64,000 bases of DNA, taken from contig NZ_JABXKK010000098.1 in NCBI RefSeq assembly GCF_017115045.1, positions 1 to 64,000 on the forward strand. The letters are read 5' to 3'. The translations under genes and the position numbers were made by a program. Within the stretch, counting starts at the first letter, position 1. Each line of letters begins with the position of its first letter. The DNA is from Nostoc sp. NMS8. Lineage in GTDB: Bacteria > Cyanobacteriota > Cyanobacteriia > Cyanobacteriales > Nostocaceae. Under the pieces are notes generated by a model. The model worked only from the letters and a program-made list of their open reading frames with translations, was not told where the DNA came from and did not search any database. This document shows positions 1 to 8,060 of the stretch, in pieces.

Positions 1-143
1 ACTATCTCTTTACATTACCGTAGTTTGTGGTTCAATTACCTGAAAATTGCTGTAACGCCTAGCTTTAGAGCCTGTTTAGTTCTTTTGTTCTAACAAAGTT
101 GATATGCTCCCAGCCATAATTACGGGCAACCTCAATAAGCTAA

Positions 144-215
144 TAGACATTTCCAGAAATTAAAGATGCGTTACCCAGAACCCTTGTAGAGACGTAGCAT
201 TGCTACGTCTCTACA
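144..215. repeat. Dispersed repeat ending in a perfect 15-bp hairpin
   Basis: Bases 185-199 and 201-215 are perfect reverse complements around one base, with arm TGTAGAGACGTAGCA. The preceding segment (144-193) recurs at 60780-60829 with about 45 of 50 positions identical. This is a mobile-like intergenic repeat. No gene is visible in 1-355 apart from this repeat. Confidence 0.75.
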
Positions 216-355
216 TTCTTTTTTGGAGATGTCTAATGAGCATTCAAGTTGTATAGAACCCAATACGCTTAGATTTAGAATTTTTCTATCCCCTGATTCC
301 CCTAGTTTTCCCCGATTGTTTCGTAATTTATAAAATATCGAACTGAGGTTATTCC

Positions 356-838
356 ATGATTCACCATATTTCAATTGCTGTTAAAAACCCTAACCACGTT
401 GCCCAAGTTCTGGCAGAAATCTTAAAAGCACAAGCTGTTTCCTTCCCTCCTAACCCAGGAAGCTATATGGTTATACCTTTTGATGAATACGGTACAGCCA
501 TTGAACTTTATCCTTTAGGTTCTCAAATCGAACCTGGTGAAGGTGATGAAGAATGCGTATTTGTGCATACTGCTATTACTGCCAGGTATACAGATATTCA
601 TGCAGCTATCTCTGTATCTATTAGTCAGCAAGAAATTGAACAAATCGGTATTCGTGAAGGTTGGCGTGTAGTGCGCTGTAACCGCGATTCGTTCTTTGAT
701 GTGATTGAGTTCTGGGTAGAAAACAGATTAATGATTGAGTTGCTAACACCAGAAATGGTATCTAAATATTTAAATTTTGCCACCCAGCAAGAAAACCTCA
801 AGTATTTTTTGACAGAACCAGCTTTAGCAACTACTTGA
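356..838 (+). CDS. VOC (glyoxalase-like) superfamily protein
   Basis: A 160-residue protein beginning MIHHISIAVKNP, the usual opening strand of a vicinal-oxygen-chelate fold, in which an early His can serve as a metal ligand. A second candidate ligand region lies around ELYPLG (near residue 50), and the C-terminal strand reads MIELLTPEM. The length suits a single two-module VOC domain. No substrate can be inferred: this superfamily includes glyoxalases, dioxygenases and binding proteins. The gene stands alone on the plus strand, and a hairpin lies downstream at 975-1010. The ATG at 356 is the only early start. Confidence 0.6.
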   Translation: MIHHISIAVKNPNHVAQVLAEILKAQAVSFPPNPGSYMVIPFDEYGTAIELYPLGSQIEPGEGDEECVFVHTAITARYTDIHAAISVSISQQEIEQIGIREGWRVVRCNRDSFFDVIEFWVENRLMIELLTPEMVSKYLNFATQQENLKYFLTEPALATT

Positions 839-974
839 TAAATGCAAGAATCCTATTTGATTTTTGAAAAAACTCTGGGGAGCATCTAGTTTTGGAAGAT
901 ATACAAGTTCCAGGAAAATAAAAAAGTGTACATCATCAACCATGATCCCAGTTGAAGAAGAATTCAAAAGTCAG

Positions 975-1010
975 AATTCAGGAGCAGAGCCAGAGCCGCT
1001 CCTGAATTTT
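975..1010 (+). terminator. Hairpin followed by T-rich tract
   Basis: AATTCAGGAGC (975-985) pairs with GCTCCTGAATT (998-1008) and is followed by TTAT. It lies 140 bases past the VOC-like gene and could terminate it. The rest of 839-1224 shows no gene I can support. Confidence 0.5.
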
Positions 1011-1224
1011 ATTTAGCATATCTGTTTTATGAATAGTCAGTATATTTTCAGTGCGATCGCCCAACTACGTAAGCTGCGATCGGCAAGAAAACCCCAACAG
1101 TTAGTTGATTTAGATTATCTAATAACTTTTTTTAGTTAAACTTAAATTTTCTGTGATATATTGATGTAATCAAGAATACCCGTAATGTATATAATATTGT
1201 ATTAGATTTTAAAACATTAATATT

Positions 1225-1341
1225 ATGTCTAGTCAAGAACAAAATTCCAATAAAGCATTGAATCAAACACAAGCTAGCGGAACAAAGAAGAAGAAAATAC
1301 AACCTCCCCCAGACATCAAAAAACCAAAGAAAACCGAATAA
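1225..1341 (+). CDS. Possible 38-residue lysine/proline-rich small protein
   Basis: ATG at 1225 to TAA at 1339 encodes MSSQEQNSNKALNQ... ending PPPDIKKPKKTE. It is hydrophilic, with a KKKK patch, three consecutive prolines and no cysteine. There is no clear Shine-Dalgarno, but many cyanobacterial genes lack one. A palindrome at 1432-1454 follows and could be its terminator. The ordered low-complexity composition looks more like a real small basic protein than random AT-rich DNA, but nothing in the sequence gives a function. Confidence 0.35.
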   Translation: MSSQEQNSNKALNQTQASGTKKKKIQPPPDIKKPKKTE

Positions 1342-1431
1342 AAGCATCACGTAGCAACTCTTGGAGACGCTGCGCCCAGCAAGATCCCCAAAGGGGTACG
1401 CTCCTCAAAATTCAATACCAACCAACAAATG

Positions 1432-1454
1432 CCCGACTTATTTAATAAGTCGGG
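1432..1454 (+). terminator. Perfect 11-bp hairpin with T-rich tail
   Basis: CCCGACTTATT, one T, then AATAAGTCGGG, followed by GATATTTTTG. It resembles the GACTTCTT-type hairpins at 6956, 19921 and 63363, so it may be a dispersed repeat acting as a terminator. Confidence 0.5.
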
Positions 1455-1541
1455 GATATTTTTGATTACAAATAACTCAGGATTGCTATAGAGACTTAGG
1501 TGCAATTAAGTCTCTAAAATTACCATCAAAAATCAATGAGC

Positions 1542-2621
1542 TTATTTATTTTTCGCTTGAGTCTTTGCCTGTTCTAAAGCTATTTCTTTGATTGCCTGAT
1601 ATGAATTAACATTTGAAGTACCTTCAATAGCTTTAACAGCTAAATCCTGAACTTGTTTGAGAGCGTATTCAAGTTGTTTAGAAAGATTTTGAATTCGCGT
1701 TTCTTGATTAGTAATAGTTTGTTCTAAAGATTGCAGTCTTTGTTCATAGAAACGCTTTTGCCCTTCCACTTCTTTAGAATATAAATCTGATTTTATTTTA
1801 GCTTGGTAGTGAGCAATACCTTTGCCCTCTTCGGTAGCTTTTTTAATGGCTGCTTCTTTATCTTTCGGAAAAGCCTCTACCTTAGCTTTTAACTCTTCAA
1901 ATTGTTTCTCTCGTTCAGAAATCGCTTTCTCCCGTTCAGCCCATTGCTTTTCTGTCTCTTGTAGTAATTCTTCCAGTTGCTTATATAGCCTTTTCTGCTC
2001 TTGTTCGTATTCGTCATTTTGCAGTTGCCGCTGGAGTTCTAAATTATACTTATACTCCGAAGCATCGCGTTGTCGAGTTTTATTCAAGTTTTCATTCCGT
2101 TCTTTTATCGCCCGTTGCTGTTCCTCCTGTTCTTTTCCCCAAGCATTCCTTTGCTCTAGTATTTCTTGAAATAATACTTCAGAACGTCGGGTATATTCTT
2201 CCTCATAAGCTTTAGTATTATCTTCATAGGCTTGGATGAGAGTATCCAAGATATCATCAGAAATTTCTAAATTGTGCAACTGCCTTAATTGTTGATTTTC
2301 TTCTTCTAAAGTTCGCCTAATTTCTTCCAACTTAGAGGATTTTGTGGTTAGCTGTTCTGATAATTCATTAGCAGCACTGCCAAAACCTAATTGAATCTTC
2401 GCCAAGCTTTCAATTGTATTATTCATCTTTTGTTGGACACTAGAAAGCTGATTCATAGCTGTTTTTTGTTCTAATTTAGGCTGTTCTTTAGTTCCAGACT
2501 GGTTTTCTTTGCCAACTTGATCGAGTTCCGATTTCAGTGCTGCTTTTTCTTTTGCTAACTCCTCATACGCCTGAAGAATTTCTACTTTAGTATTCTTATC
2601 AGTCGGTTTTTTCCCCACCAC
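1542..2621 (-). CDS. zacK: Coiled-coil-rich protein, ZacK-like
   Basis: A 359-residue protein made almost entirely of charged heptads (E, K, Q, R) predicted to form long coiled coils. It has a short non-coiled N-terminus and a C-terminal segment reading YALKQVQDLAVKAIEGTSN. It is a clear paralogue of the next gene upstream (2675-3658): both share LxFGS..NxLSE near residue 80, an EKxWAEREK patch and the closing QxxLKQxQDLAxxA. Position beside sphR matches my recollection of Anabaena PCC 7120 alr4504/alr4505, whose products ZicK and ZacK form heteropolymers that keep filaments straight. Symbol assigned by synteny and pairing, not alignment. The 53-bp gap from its partner suggests one operon. 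Confidence 0.6.
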   Translation of the reverse strand: MVGKKPTDKNTKVEILQAYEELAKEKAALKSELDQVGKENQSGTKEQPKLEQKTAMNQLSSVQQKMNNTIESLAKIQLGFGSAANELSEQLTTKSSKLEEIRRTLEEENQQLRQLHNLEISDDILDTLIQAYEDNTKAYEEEYTRRSEVLFQEILEQRNAWGKEQEEQQRAIKERNENLNKTRQRDASEYKYNLELQRQLQNDEYEQEQKRLYKQLEELLQETEKQWAEREKAISEREKQFEELKAKVEAFPKDKEAAIKKATEEGKGIAHYQAKIKSDLYSKEVEGQKRFYEQRLQSLEQTITNQETRIQNLSKQLEYALKQVQDLAVKAIEGTSNVNSYQAIKEIALEQAKTQAKNK

Positions 2622-2674
2622 AACAAACCTCCTCTTCAGGAATTAAAGATGATTAAGATGCTATAGACTCACAA

Positions 2675-3658
2675 CTATTTAGGATTAGAATTACCAAAAG
2701 CCCTCATAGCTAAGTCTTGTGCTTGTTTTAATGCAGTTTGCAATTGAGCAGAAATACTTTCTATTTGCTCAGACTGTTTCTTAATAGTTTCTTCCAGAGA
2801 TTGAATTTTTTGTTCATAGCTCTGTTTGTTAGATTCCCATTCTCTTTCAAATAAATCAGCCTCAATTTTAGATTTTTGGCTTGTTTCTTTAATTGCTTCT
2901 TCTCTAGCTTTCTTAACGGCTTCTTCCAATTCGTTAGGAAATGTAGTTACTTTTTGTGCATAATCTGCAAAGAGTGGTTGGCGTTCAGCAAATATTTTTT
3001 CTCGTTCTGCCCAATCTTTCTCTTTCTTTTGAGAATTTTCTTGTATTTCCCTTTGTTGTTGGCGCTTTATCGCTTCGTAGCTGTCTCTATTGAGTTTACG
3101 AGTAGTTTCTAACTTATACTGAGATTCTTCTTGTTCTTGCTGGCGATCTTTGGCTAATAACTCATTATATGCTTGGAGTTTTTCTTCATACTCTGCTTGA
3201 TCTTTTTGCCATTCCTTGCGCCTAATTGTAATTTCTTTCTCTAGTGCTTCCCTTTTACTAATAGTATCTTGTTCGAGGATTTTTAATTTTTCTTGGTGTT
3301 CTTGACTTAAAACGTCTAGAGTATCCGCAACAACTCTGATCTGTTGCAGTTCTTGTAGGCGTTGAGTTTCAATTTCTATAGCTCGGTTCAATTCATCTAA
3401 CTTAGAATTTTCTTGAGCTAATTTTTCAGATAATGCGTTAAGAATACTGCCAAACTCCAATTGTAAATCAGCTAAACCTTTGACAATACTATCAACTGTA
3501 TATGCAGAAGCCGCTTGCAGAATCTCTTGACTTTTTGCCTTTTCTGCTTCCTCTTGTTTGGTTGCTATTTTAGATTCCAGCTTTTTTCTTTGGATAATAA
3601 TTTGTTGAAATGCTTGCATTAGTTGTTGTTTGCTGTCCTTGACTCCAACTGTAGTCAT
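2675..3658 (-). CDS. zicK: Coiled-coil-rich protein, ZicK-like
   Basis: A 327-residue coiled-coil protein beginning MTTVGVKDSKQQLMQAFQQI. There are no membrane segments and no signal peptide. Glutamate, lysine and glutamine dominate, and there are no catalytic motifs. It shares the LQLEFGSILNALSEKLA block and the C-terminal LKQAQDLAMRA block with its downstream partner, so the two arose by duplication. It is transcribed divergently from sphR. By synteny with PCC 7120 it corresponds to ZicK, a cytoskeletal heteropolymer former. The role in filament morphology is carried over from that family. Confidence 0.6.
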   Translation of the reverse strand: MTTVGVKDSKQQLMQAFQQIIIQRKKLESKIATKQEEAEKAKSQEILQAASAYTVDSIVKGLADLQLEFGSILNALSEKLAQENSKLDELNRAIEIETQRLQELQQIRVVADTLDVLSQEHQEKLKILEQDTISKREALEKEITIRRKEWQKDQAEYEEKLQAYNELLAKDRQQEQEESQYKLETTRKLNRDSYEAIKRQQQREIQENSQKKEKDWAEREKIFAERQPLFADYAQKVTTFPNELEEAVKKAREEAIKETSQKSKIEADLFEREWESNKQSYEQKIQSLEETIKKQSEQIESISAQLQTALKQAQDLAMRAFGNSNPK

Positions 3659-4103
3659 CTTTCAACTCCCTTCAATAGGCAAATGATTTATTGGGTAGCA
3701 AGCCATACCAATGACTACCCTATGCAGACATCAGAGTAGCCTTTGAATCAACATTTTTAACGCAGTGGAAATACTGAAATGATCCACATCCGACACTTAA
3801 GTGGGTACGAATTTTCCATAGATGTGTCCTTTTGTTTTTCAGGTATAGTTTTCCCTTTGAGGTTTTATAGTATTTTTGTACTATGATAAATATACTTAAG
3901 CGAATCTCCTCTTGTCAAGACAAATTATTAGAAGCTTGTAGCCATAATGATTGACGATTAGGAGACTACTGTGGTGTATGTTACTTTTTGTAAAGAAAAT
4001 CTAAAAAAATTAACCTTAGCAGAAGCGCGGTTACAGTAAGGCGAGATAATAGATTCAATAATCCTAATTGATACAAGCACAGTCCTAGACTTTTGTGATA
4101 TCA
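3659..4103. other. Divergent intergenic region, zicK-like / sphR
   Basis: AT-rich and free of convincing ORFs. It must hold both promoters. One TTAACCTT octamer at about 4011 resembles a half of the cyanobacterial Pho-box repeat unit, but I see no tandem array, so it is not called as a site. Confidence 0.4.
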
Positions 4104-4856
4104 ATGTACACCACTGAATCGACCAAATATTCTGCTAGAACGGACATTGGACAAACCAGCCGTATTTTAGTAGTAGAAGATGAAGAATTAATCCAGGAAA
4201 TGCTAGCTGTAGCTCTGGAAGAAGAAGGTTATGGGGTGATAACTGCCCCCGATGGGCGGTCTGCTATCGAGTATCTCAAAAGTTTTGAAACCAATTCAGG
4301 GGAACTCCCCTTCGATCTGGTCATTCTTGATTTGATGCTACCGCAAATCAACGGGCTAGATATTTGCCGTTTGCTGCGTCATCAAGGCAACCCAGTACCT
4401 ATTTTAATCCTTAGTGCTAAGGGTAGTGAAACTGACCGGGTTTTGGGGTTAGAGGTGGGCGCTGATGACTATCTGACCAAACCCTTTAGTATGCGTGAAT
4501 TAGTGGCTCGTTGTCGCGCTTTACTCCGCCGCCAACGCCTAAGTAATTTACCCCAAATACCAGTATTAAAATTTAAGGATGTCTCCTTGAATCCCCAAGA
4601 ATGTCGCGTGCTGGTTCGCGGTCAAGAAGTGAGTCTTTCTCCCAAAGAGTTCCGCTTGCTGGAACTGTTTATGAGTTACGCCCGTCGGGTATGGTCACGC
4701 GAACAATTGCTCGATCAGGTTTGGGGGCCGGATTTCGTCGGCGATAGTAAAACTGTAGACGTTCATATTCGGTGGTTGCGCGAAAAATTAGAGCAAGACC
4801 CTAGCCATCCCGAATATATTGTGACTGTAAGAGGTTTTGGCTATAGGTTTGGATAA
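4104..4856 (+). CDS. sphR: PhoB-family response regulator SphR
   Basis: An OmpR/PhoB-type regulator. The receiver domain carries the acidic pair in VVEDEE, the phospho-acceptor Asp in VILDLMLP (residue 76 from this ATG) and the Lys of DDYLTKPF. A winged-helix domain follows, with the typical ending VDVHIRWLREKLE...VRGFGYRFG. It is followed directly by a histidine kinase and phoU, the arrangement of the cyanobacterial phosphate-starvation system. Phosphorylated SphR activates pho genes such as alkaline phosphatase and Pst transport. I use the ATG at 4104; an in-frame GTG at 4095 would add three residues. Confidence 0.9.
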   Translation: MYTTESTKYSARTDIGQTSRILVVEDEELIQEMLAVALEEEGYGVITAPDGRSAIEYLKSFETNSGELPFDLVILDLMLPQINGLDICRLLRHQGNPVPILILSAKGSETDRVLGLEVGADDYLTKPFSMRELVARCRALLRRQRLSNLPQIPVLKFKDVSLNPQECRVLVRGQEVSLSPKEFRLLELFMSYARRVWSREQLLDQVWGPDFVGDSKTVDVHIRWLREKLEQDPSHPEYIVTVRGFGYRFG

Positions 4857-4909
4857 TTAGTTGGGATAGTTGTTAGTTTTTAGTAGTCACCAAAAAACTA
4901 ACAACTCAA

Positions 4910-6235
4910 ATGCTTTTATTGGGATTTTTTCTGGGTTTAGCGGTAGGCATTGGGTTTTGGATTTGGCAACAGGTTCAACTTAACCGCTACCTGGGGCGCT
5001 TACTCCGACCGTTAACCTCCCATTCTCACAAAATGGGACTGCTGTTAATTCCTGGGTTGCGGCAAGAAATAGCGATGGTGAAGCAGCAACGGCAAGATTT
5101 ACAGCAGTCGTTGCAAACTTACCAAGACCTGCTAGATTTTGCACCAGTGGGATATTTGCAAGTGGATGAGGAAAATCAACTGCTGTGGTGCAATCGACAG
5201 GCGCAGGAAATTTTGTATCTGCAAAGGTGGCAACCAGAACAGGTGCGCTTGTTATTGGAGTTAGTACGGTCTTATGAACTCGACCATTTAATTGAGCAAA
5301 CTCGTGATTTGCAAAAACCACAGACGGGAGAATGGATATTTCATCCATCTTGTGATGATGCAGCAGAGATGGCAACAATCAAACCTCTGGCTTTGCGGGC
5401 TTCTAGCTTGCCTTTACCCAATGGACAAGTGGGAGTCTTTTTAGAAAATCGTCAACCCCTATTAGATATAAATCAAATACGCGATCGCTCTTTTTCTGAT
5501 TTAGCACACGAACTGAGAACGCCGCTAACTTCGATTCGCTTAGTTGTAGAAACTTTACAAAACCGCTTAGAACCACCTTTAAATCGTTGGGTTAACCGTT
5601 TGATGCAGGAAGTCGATCGACTGATTAACTTAGTGCAAAGCTGGTTAGACCTTACCCAAATGGAAGCAAACCCAAATATCCAATTGCAAGCCAAAGCTGT
5701 AGAATTGCGATCGCTCATTACATCTGTTTGGGAAACTCTAGAACCCTTGGCAGGGCGTCAACATCTGTCTTTTTCTTATTCTGGCCCTGAAAATCTGTGG
5801 ATTAAGGCAGATAAAGCCAGGATTTACCAAGTTTTTCTCAACTTGCTAGATAACAGCATTAAGTACAGTCCTTCTGATACAAGCATTCACGTCCAAGCAA
5901 AAATCCGCTCAACAGATAATAATGAGAGCGATGCTGTTTCCCAAATCTTGGAAATAAATCTGATTGATTCTGGAGTCGGGTTTTCCGAGGCAGATTTACC
6001 CCACGTTTTTGAGCGATTTTATCGAGGAGATAAAGCCCGAACCCATTCCCCCCAAGATAGTAACTCTATTGGGGCGATCGTTGGCAATGGATTAGGATTA
6101 GCGATCGTTGAGCAAATTCTGATCGCCCACGGTGGTTCAATCAAAGCGATGAACCATCCAGAAACCGGTGGTGCGTGGATGCAGATCCAATTTCCTGAAG
6201 TTATGGCAAACTCCCTAAGCCAAGACTATAGTTAG
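4910..6235 (+). CDS. sphS: Phosphate-sensing histidine kinase SphS
   Basis: A 441-residue kinase. One N-terminal hydrophobic helix (about residues 2-19) anchors it to the membrane. A PAS-like segment follows (about 70-150, FAPVGYLQVDE), then the HisKA motif LAHELRTPLTS with phospho-acceptor His200. The HATPase domain has N-box NLLDNSIKYS, G1 DSGVGF and G2 GNGLGLAIV. The single membrane helix and absence of a periplasmic sensor domain match PhoR/SphS kinases, which read phosphate status through PstSCAB and PhoU. It lies 53 bp after sphR and 28 bp before phoU, as expected for one operon. Confidence 0.88.
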   Translation: MLLLGFFLGLAVGIGFWIWQQVQLNRYLGRLLRPLTSHSHKMGLLLIPGLRQEIAMVKQQRQDLQQSLQTYQDLLDFAPVGYLQVDEENQLLWCNRQAQEILYLQRWQPEQVRLLLELVRSYELDHLIEQTRDLQKPQTGEWIFHPSCDDAAEMATIKPLALRASSLPLPNGQVGVFLENRQPLLDINQIRDRSFSDLAHELRTPLTSIRLVVETLQNRLEPPLNRWVNRLMQEVDRLINLVQSWLDLTQMEANPNIQLQAKAVELRSLITSVWETLEPLAGRQHLSFSYSGPENLWIKADKARIYQVFLNLLDNSIKYSPSDTSIHVQAKIRSTDNNESDAVSQILEINLIDSGVGFSEADLPHVFERFYRGDKARTHSPQDSNSIGAIVGNGLGLAIVEQILIAHGGSIKAMNHPETGGAWMQIQFPEVMANSLSQDYS

Positions 6236-6263
6236 TAATATCTTCACCTTTGAGACAACAGGT

Positions 6264-6932
6264 GTGAAAGCCGTCGATTATACTCCCAATCCTCAAAGAC
6301 CACAACTAGCACGCGCCATTAGGCGCTTAGAACGGGATGTATTACGCATGGGTGCTTTGGTAGAACAATCGTTTCGCCTCAGCCACCAAGCGTTATTTGC
6401 TCGTAACTTAACAGCAGCTGAAGAACTTCCCCGATTAGATAAAAAAATCGATCGCTTTTATCGTCAAATCGAGTCAGACTGTACGGCGATTATGACGCTG
6501 CAAGCGCCTACGGCTCCAGATTTGCGCTGTTTAAGTGCCTTTATGCAGTTGGTGCGAGACTTAGAGCGCATTGGTGATTATGCTGAGGATTTAGCTGAGA
6601 TTGCGATTAAAATTTTTCCTTATGCGCCTCATACGTCAATGCCAGAAATTGAAGCTATGTCCCTTCACGCTCAGGCGATGCTAGCAACTAGTTTAAAGGC
6701 CTTGGGAGATTTCGATGAAGCCGGTGGACGCCGTTTAAAGCACCTAGATGATACTGTAGATGATGCCTACGATCGCGTTTATCAGACTTTAGCCCAACAA
6801 CGAGATGTGCCTGGTGTTGTCGAGCCAATTATACTACTAGCACTGGCAATTCGTTGTCTGGAACGTATGGCAGATCATGCCACTAATATTGGTCAAAGGG
6901 TGGCATATATTGTTACTGGCCAACGTTCTTAA
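6264..6932 (+). CDS. phoU: Phosphate signalling regulator PhoU
   Basis: A 222-residue all-helical protein with two PhoU repeats. The metal-binding E/DxxxD-type motifs appear as RDLERIGDYAEDLAE in the first repeat and CLERMADHATNIGQR in the second. PhoU links the Pst transporter to the SphS/PhoR kinase and keeps the Pho response off when phosphate is plentiful. It begins with GTG at 6264, 28 bp after sphS, so it is probably co-transcribed. Length and motifs are typical of the family. Confidence 0.9.
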   Translation: MKAVDYTPNPQRPQLARAIRRLERDVLRMGALVEQSFRLSHQALFARNLTAAEELPRLDKKIDRFYRQIESDCTAIMTLQAPTAPDLRCLSAFMQLVRDLERIGDYAEDLAEIAIKIFPYAPHTSMPEIEAMSLHAQAMLATSLKALGDFDEAGGRRLKHLDDTVDDAYDRVYQTLAQQRDVPGVVEPIILLALAIRCLERMADHATNIGQRVAYIVTGQRS

Positions 6933-7303
6933 TTGACGTGTCGGCCAGATCCGCGACTTCTTCAAGAAGTTGGGGTTCTGAATCCAGTGCCCTTACGGCG
7001 TGGTCTATTTACCTGAAAATAGCTGTAAAAAAAATAATTTAACTAAATATTTTACTAAAAGCTTACCTTTTCTTAAACTTGCACAATTAAAGTAACAAGT
7101 AAATAACTAAAAACTCCCGATCTATCTCACTGATAGATACACCAAATAAGAAGCTGTTGGTATCAGAATATTGGGACTTACTTTCTAGCTCTAATGGAGA
7201 AGAATAAACTTTCATATATACAGGTAGATTTTGATGCAAATTATTAGAGTTTCTTAATCATTAAAAATAGCAAGATTCCCTGATAATTGTGTAGTTACGG
7301 TTA
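6933..7303. other. Intergenic region with a degenerate hairpin repeat
   Basis: Contains ACTTCTT-C-AAGAAGT (6956-6970), a degraded copy of the hairpin family seen intact at 63363-63391, just after phoU where it could terminate the operon. The remainder is AT-rich upstream sequence of the Crp gene with no ORF I can support. Confidence 0.5.
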
Positions 7304-7933
7304 ATGATGTATTCCACAAGTCCTACTTCAAACTCTTCTGCCGTATCAAATAGTTCTGCATTCAGCGGACAATTACCCCAGCAGATATTTGCACGTCGGG
7401 AAGTAATTCCACCTCAAAATGATGTACTTTGGCGTATTGAGCATGGTGCAGTTCGTACCTTAACCTGGAGTGAAGATGGAACATTCATCACTCTTGGTTA
7501 TTGGGGGCTAGGGGATCTGATTGGCTATCCTTTGTCTAGGGTCAAGCCTTACCAAATTGAATGCCTCACTGGCGTAGAAGTAAGCATTGTGCCACCTCAT
7601 TTGTGGCATCAAGATATTAATGCTTTGTTGTCTCATATTCAACAGGCAGAGGATCTACTAAGTATTGTGCATCGCAAACCAATTTCGCTGCGTTTATGGC
7701 AGTTTTTGGTATGGTTAAGTGAAAAATTTGGACGTGATATAGATAAGGGCAAATTAATTGATTTAAATGTTACCCATCAAGATATTGCTGAAGTGTTAAA
7801 TACTACACGAGTAACAGTTACCCGACTCCTACAACAGTTGGAGGAAGAAGGAACAGTCTTACGTCACAAACGCCGCATTATTTTGCGCTTACCAAATAAA
7901 TTAATTAAAAATTATAGTTCAGCACTATATTAA
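7304..7933 (+). CDS. Crp/Fnr-family transcription regulator
   Basis: A 209-residue protein with a cyclic-nucleotide-binding-like beta roll (about residues 25-110, LWRIEHGAVRTLTW...GLGDLIGYPL) and a C-terminal winged helix. The recognition helix reads LNTTRVTVTRLLQQLEEEG. It is a close paralogue of the regulator at 54381-54971: QIFARR, PYQxECLT, HIQQAxxL and LxDxxxTHxDxAExL are shared. The glycine-rich cNMP pocket signature of true Crp is not evident, so the effector is unknown. The gene precedes a porin gene by about 130 bp in the same direction and may control it. Confidence 0.8.
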   Translation: MMYSTSPTSNSSAVSNSSAFSGQLPQQIFARREVIPPQNDVLWRIEHGAVRTLTWSEDGTFITLGYWGLGDLIGYPLSRVKPYQIECLTGVEVSIVPPHLWHQDINALLSHIQQAEDLLSIVHRKPISLRLWQFLVWLSEKFGRDIDKGKLIDLNVTHQDIAEVLNTTRVTVTRLLQQLEEEGTVLRHKRRIILRLPNKLIKNYSSALY

Positions 7934-8060
7934 ATGACTTGTATTTCTCACAGGATAGAGGTATAATAGTCGCTGTGATTGTGTGTAAAATTCCTGAAAG
8001 TAAAGTGCTTTAAGCATTTTACCGTCATTGGATTAGTAGGTGTGAGTGAGAGTAGATAAC

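Noticed and set aside
1132..1350. Minus-strand 72-codon hydrophobic frame
   Set aside because: It overlaps the better plus-strand small ORF and is made of AT-rich Phe/Leu/Ile runs, as expected from antisense of Lys-rich coding.
4005..4030. Possible Pho box before sphR
   Set aside because: Only one half-like TTAACCTT is visible; at least two or three spaced repeats are expected.
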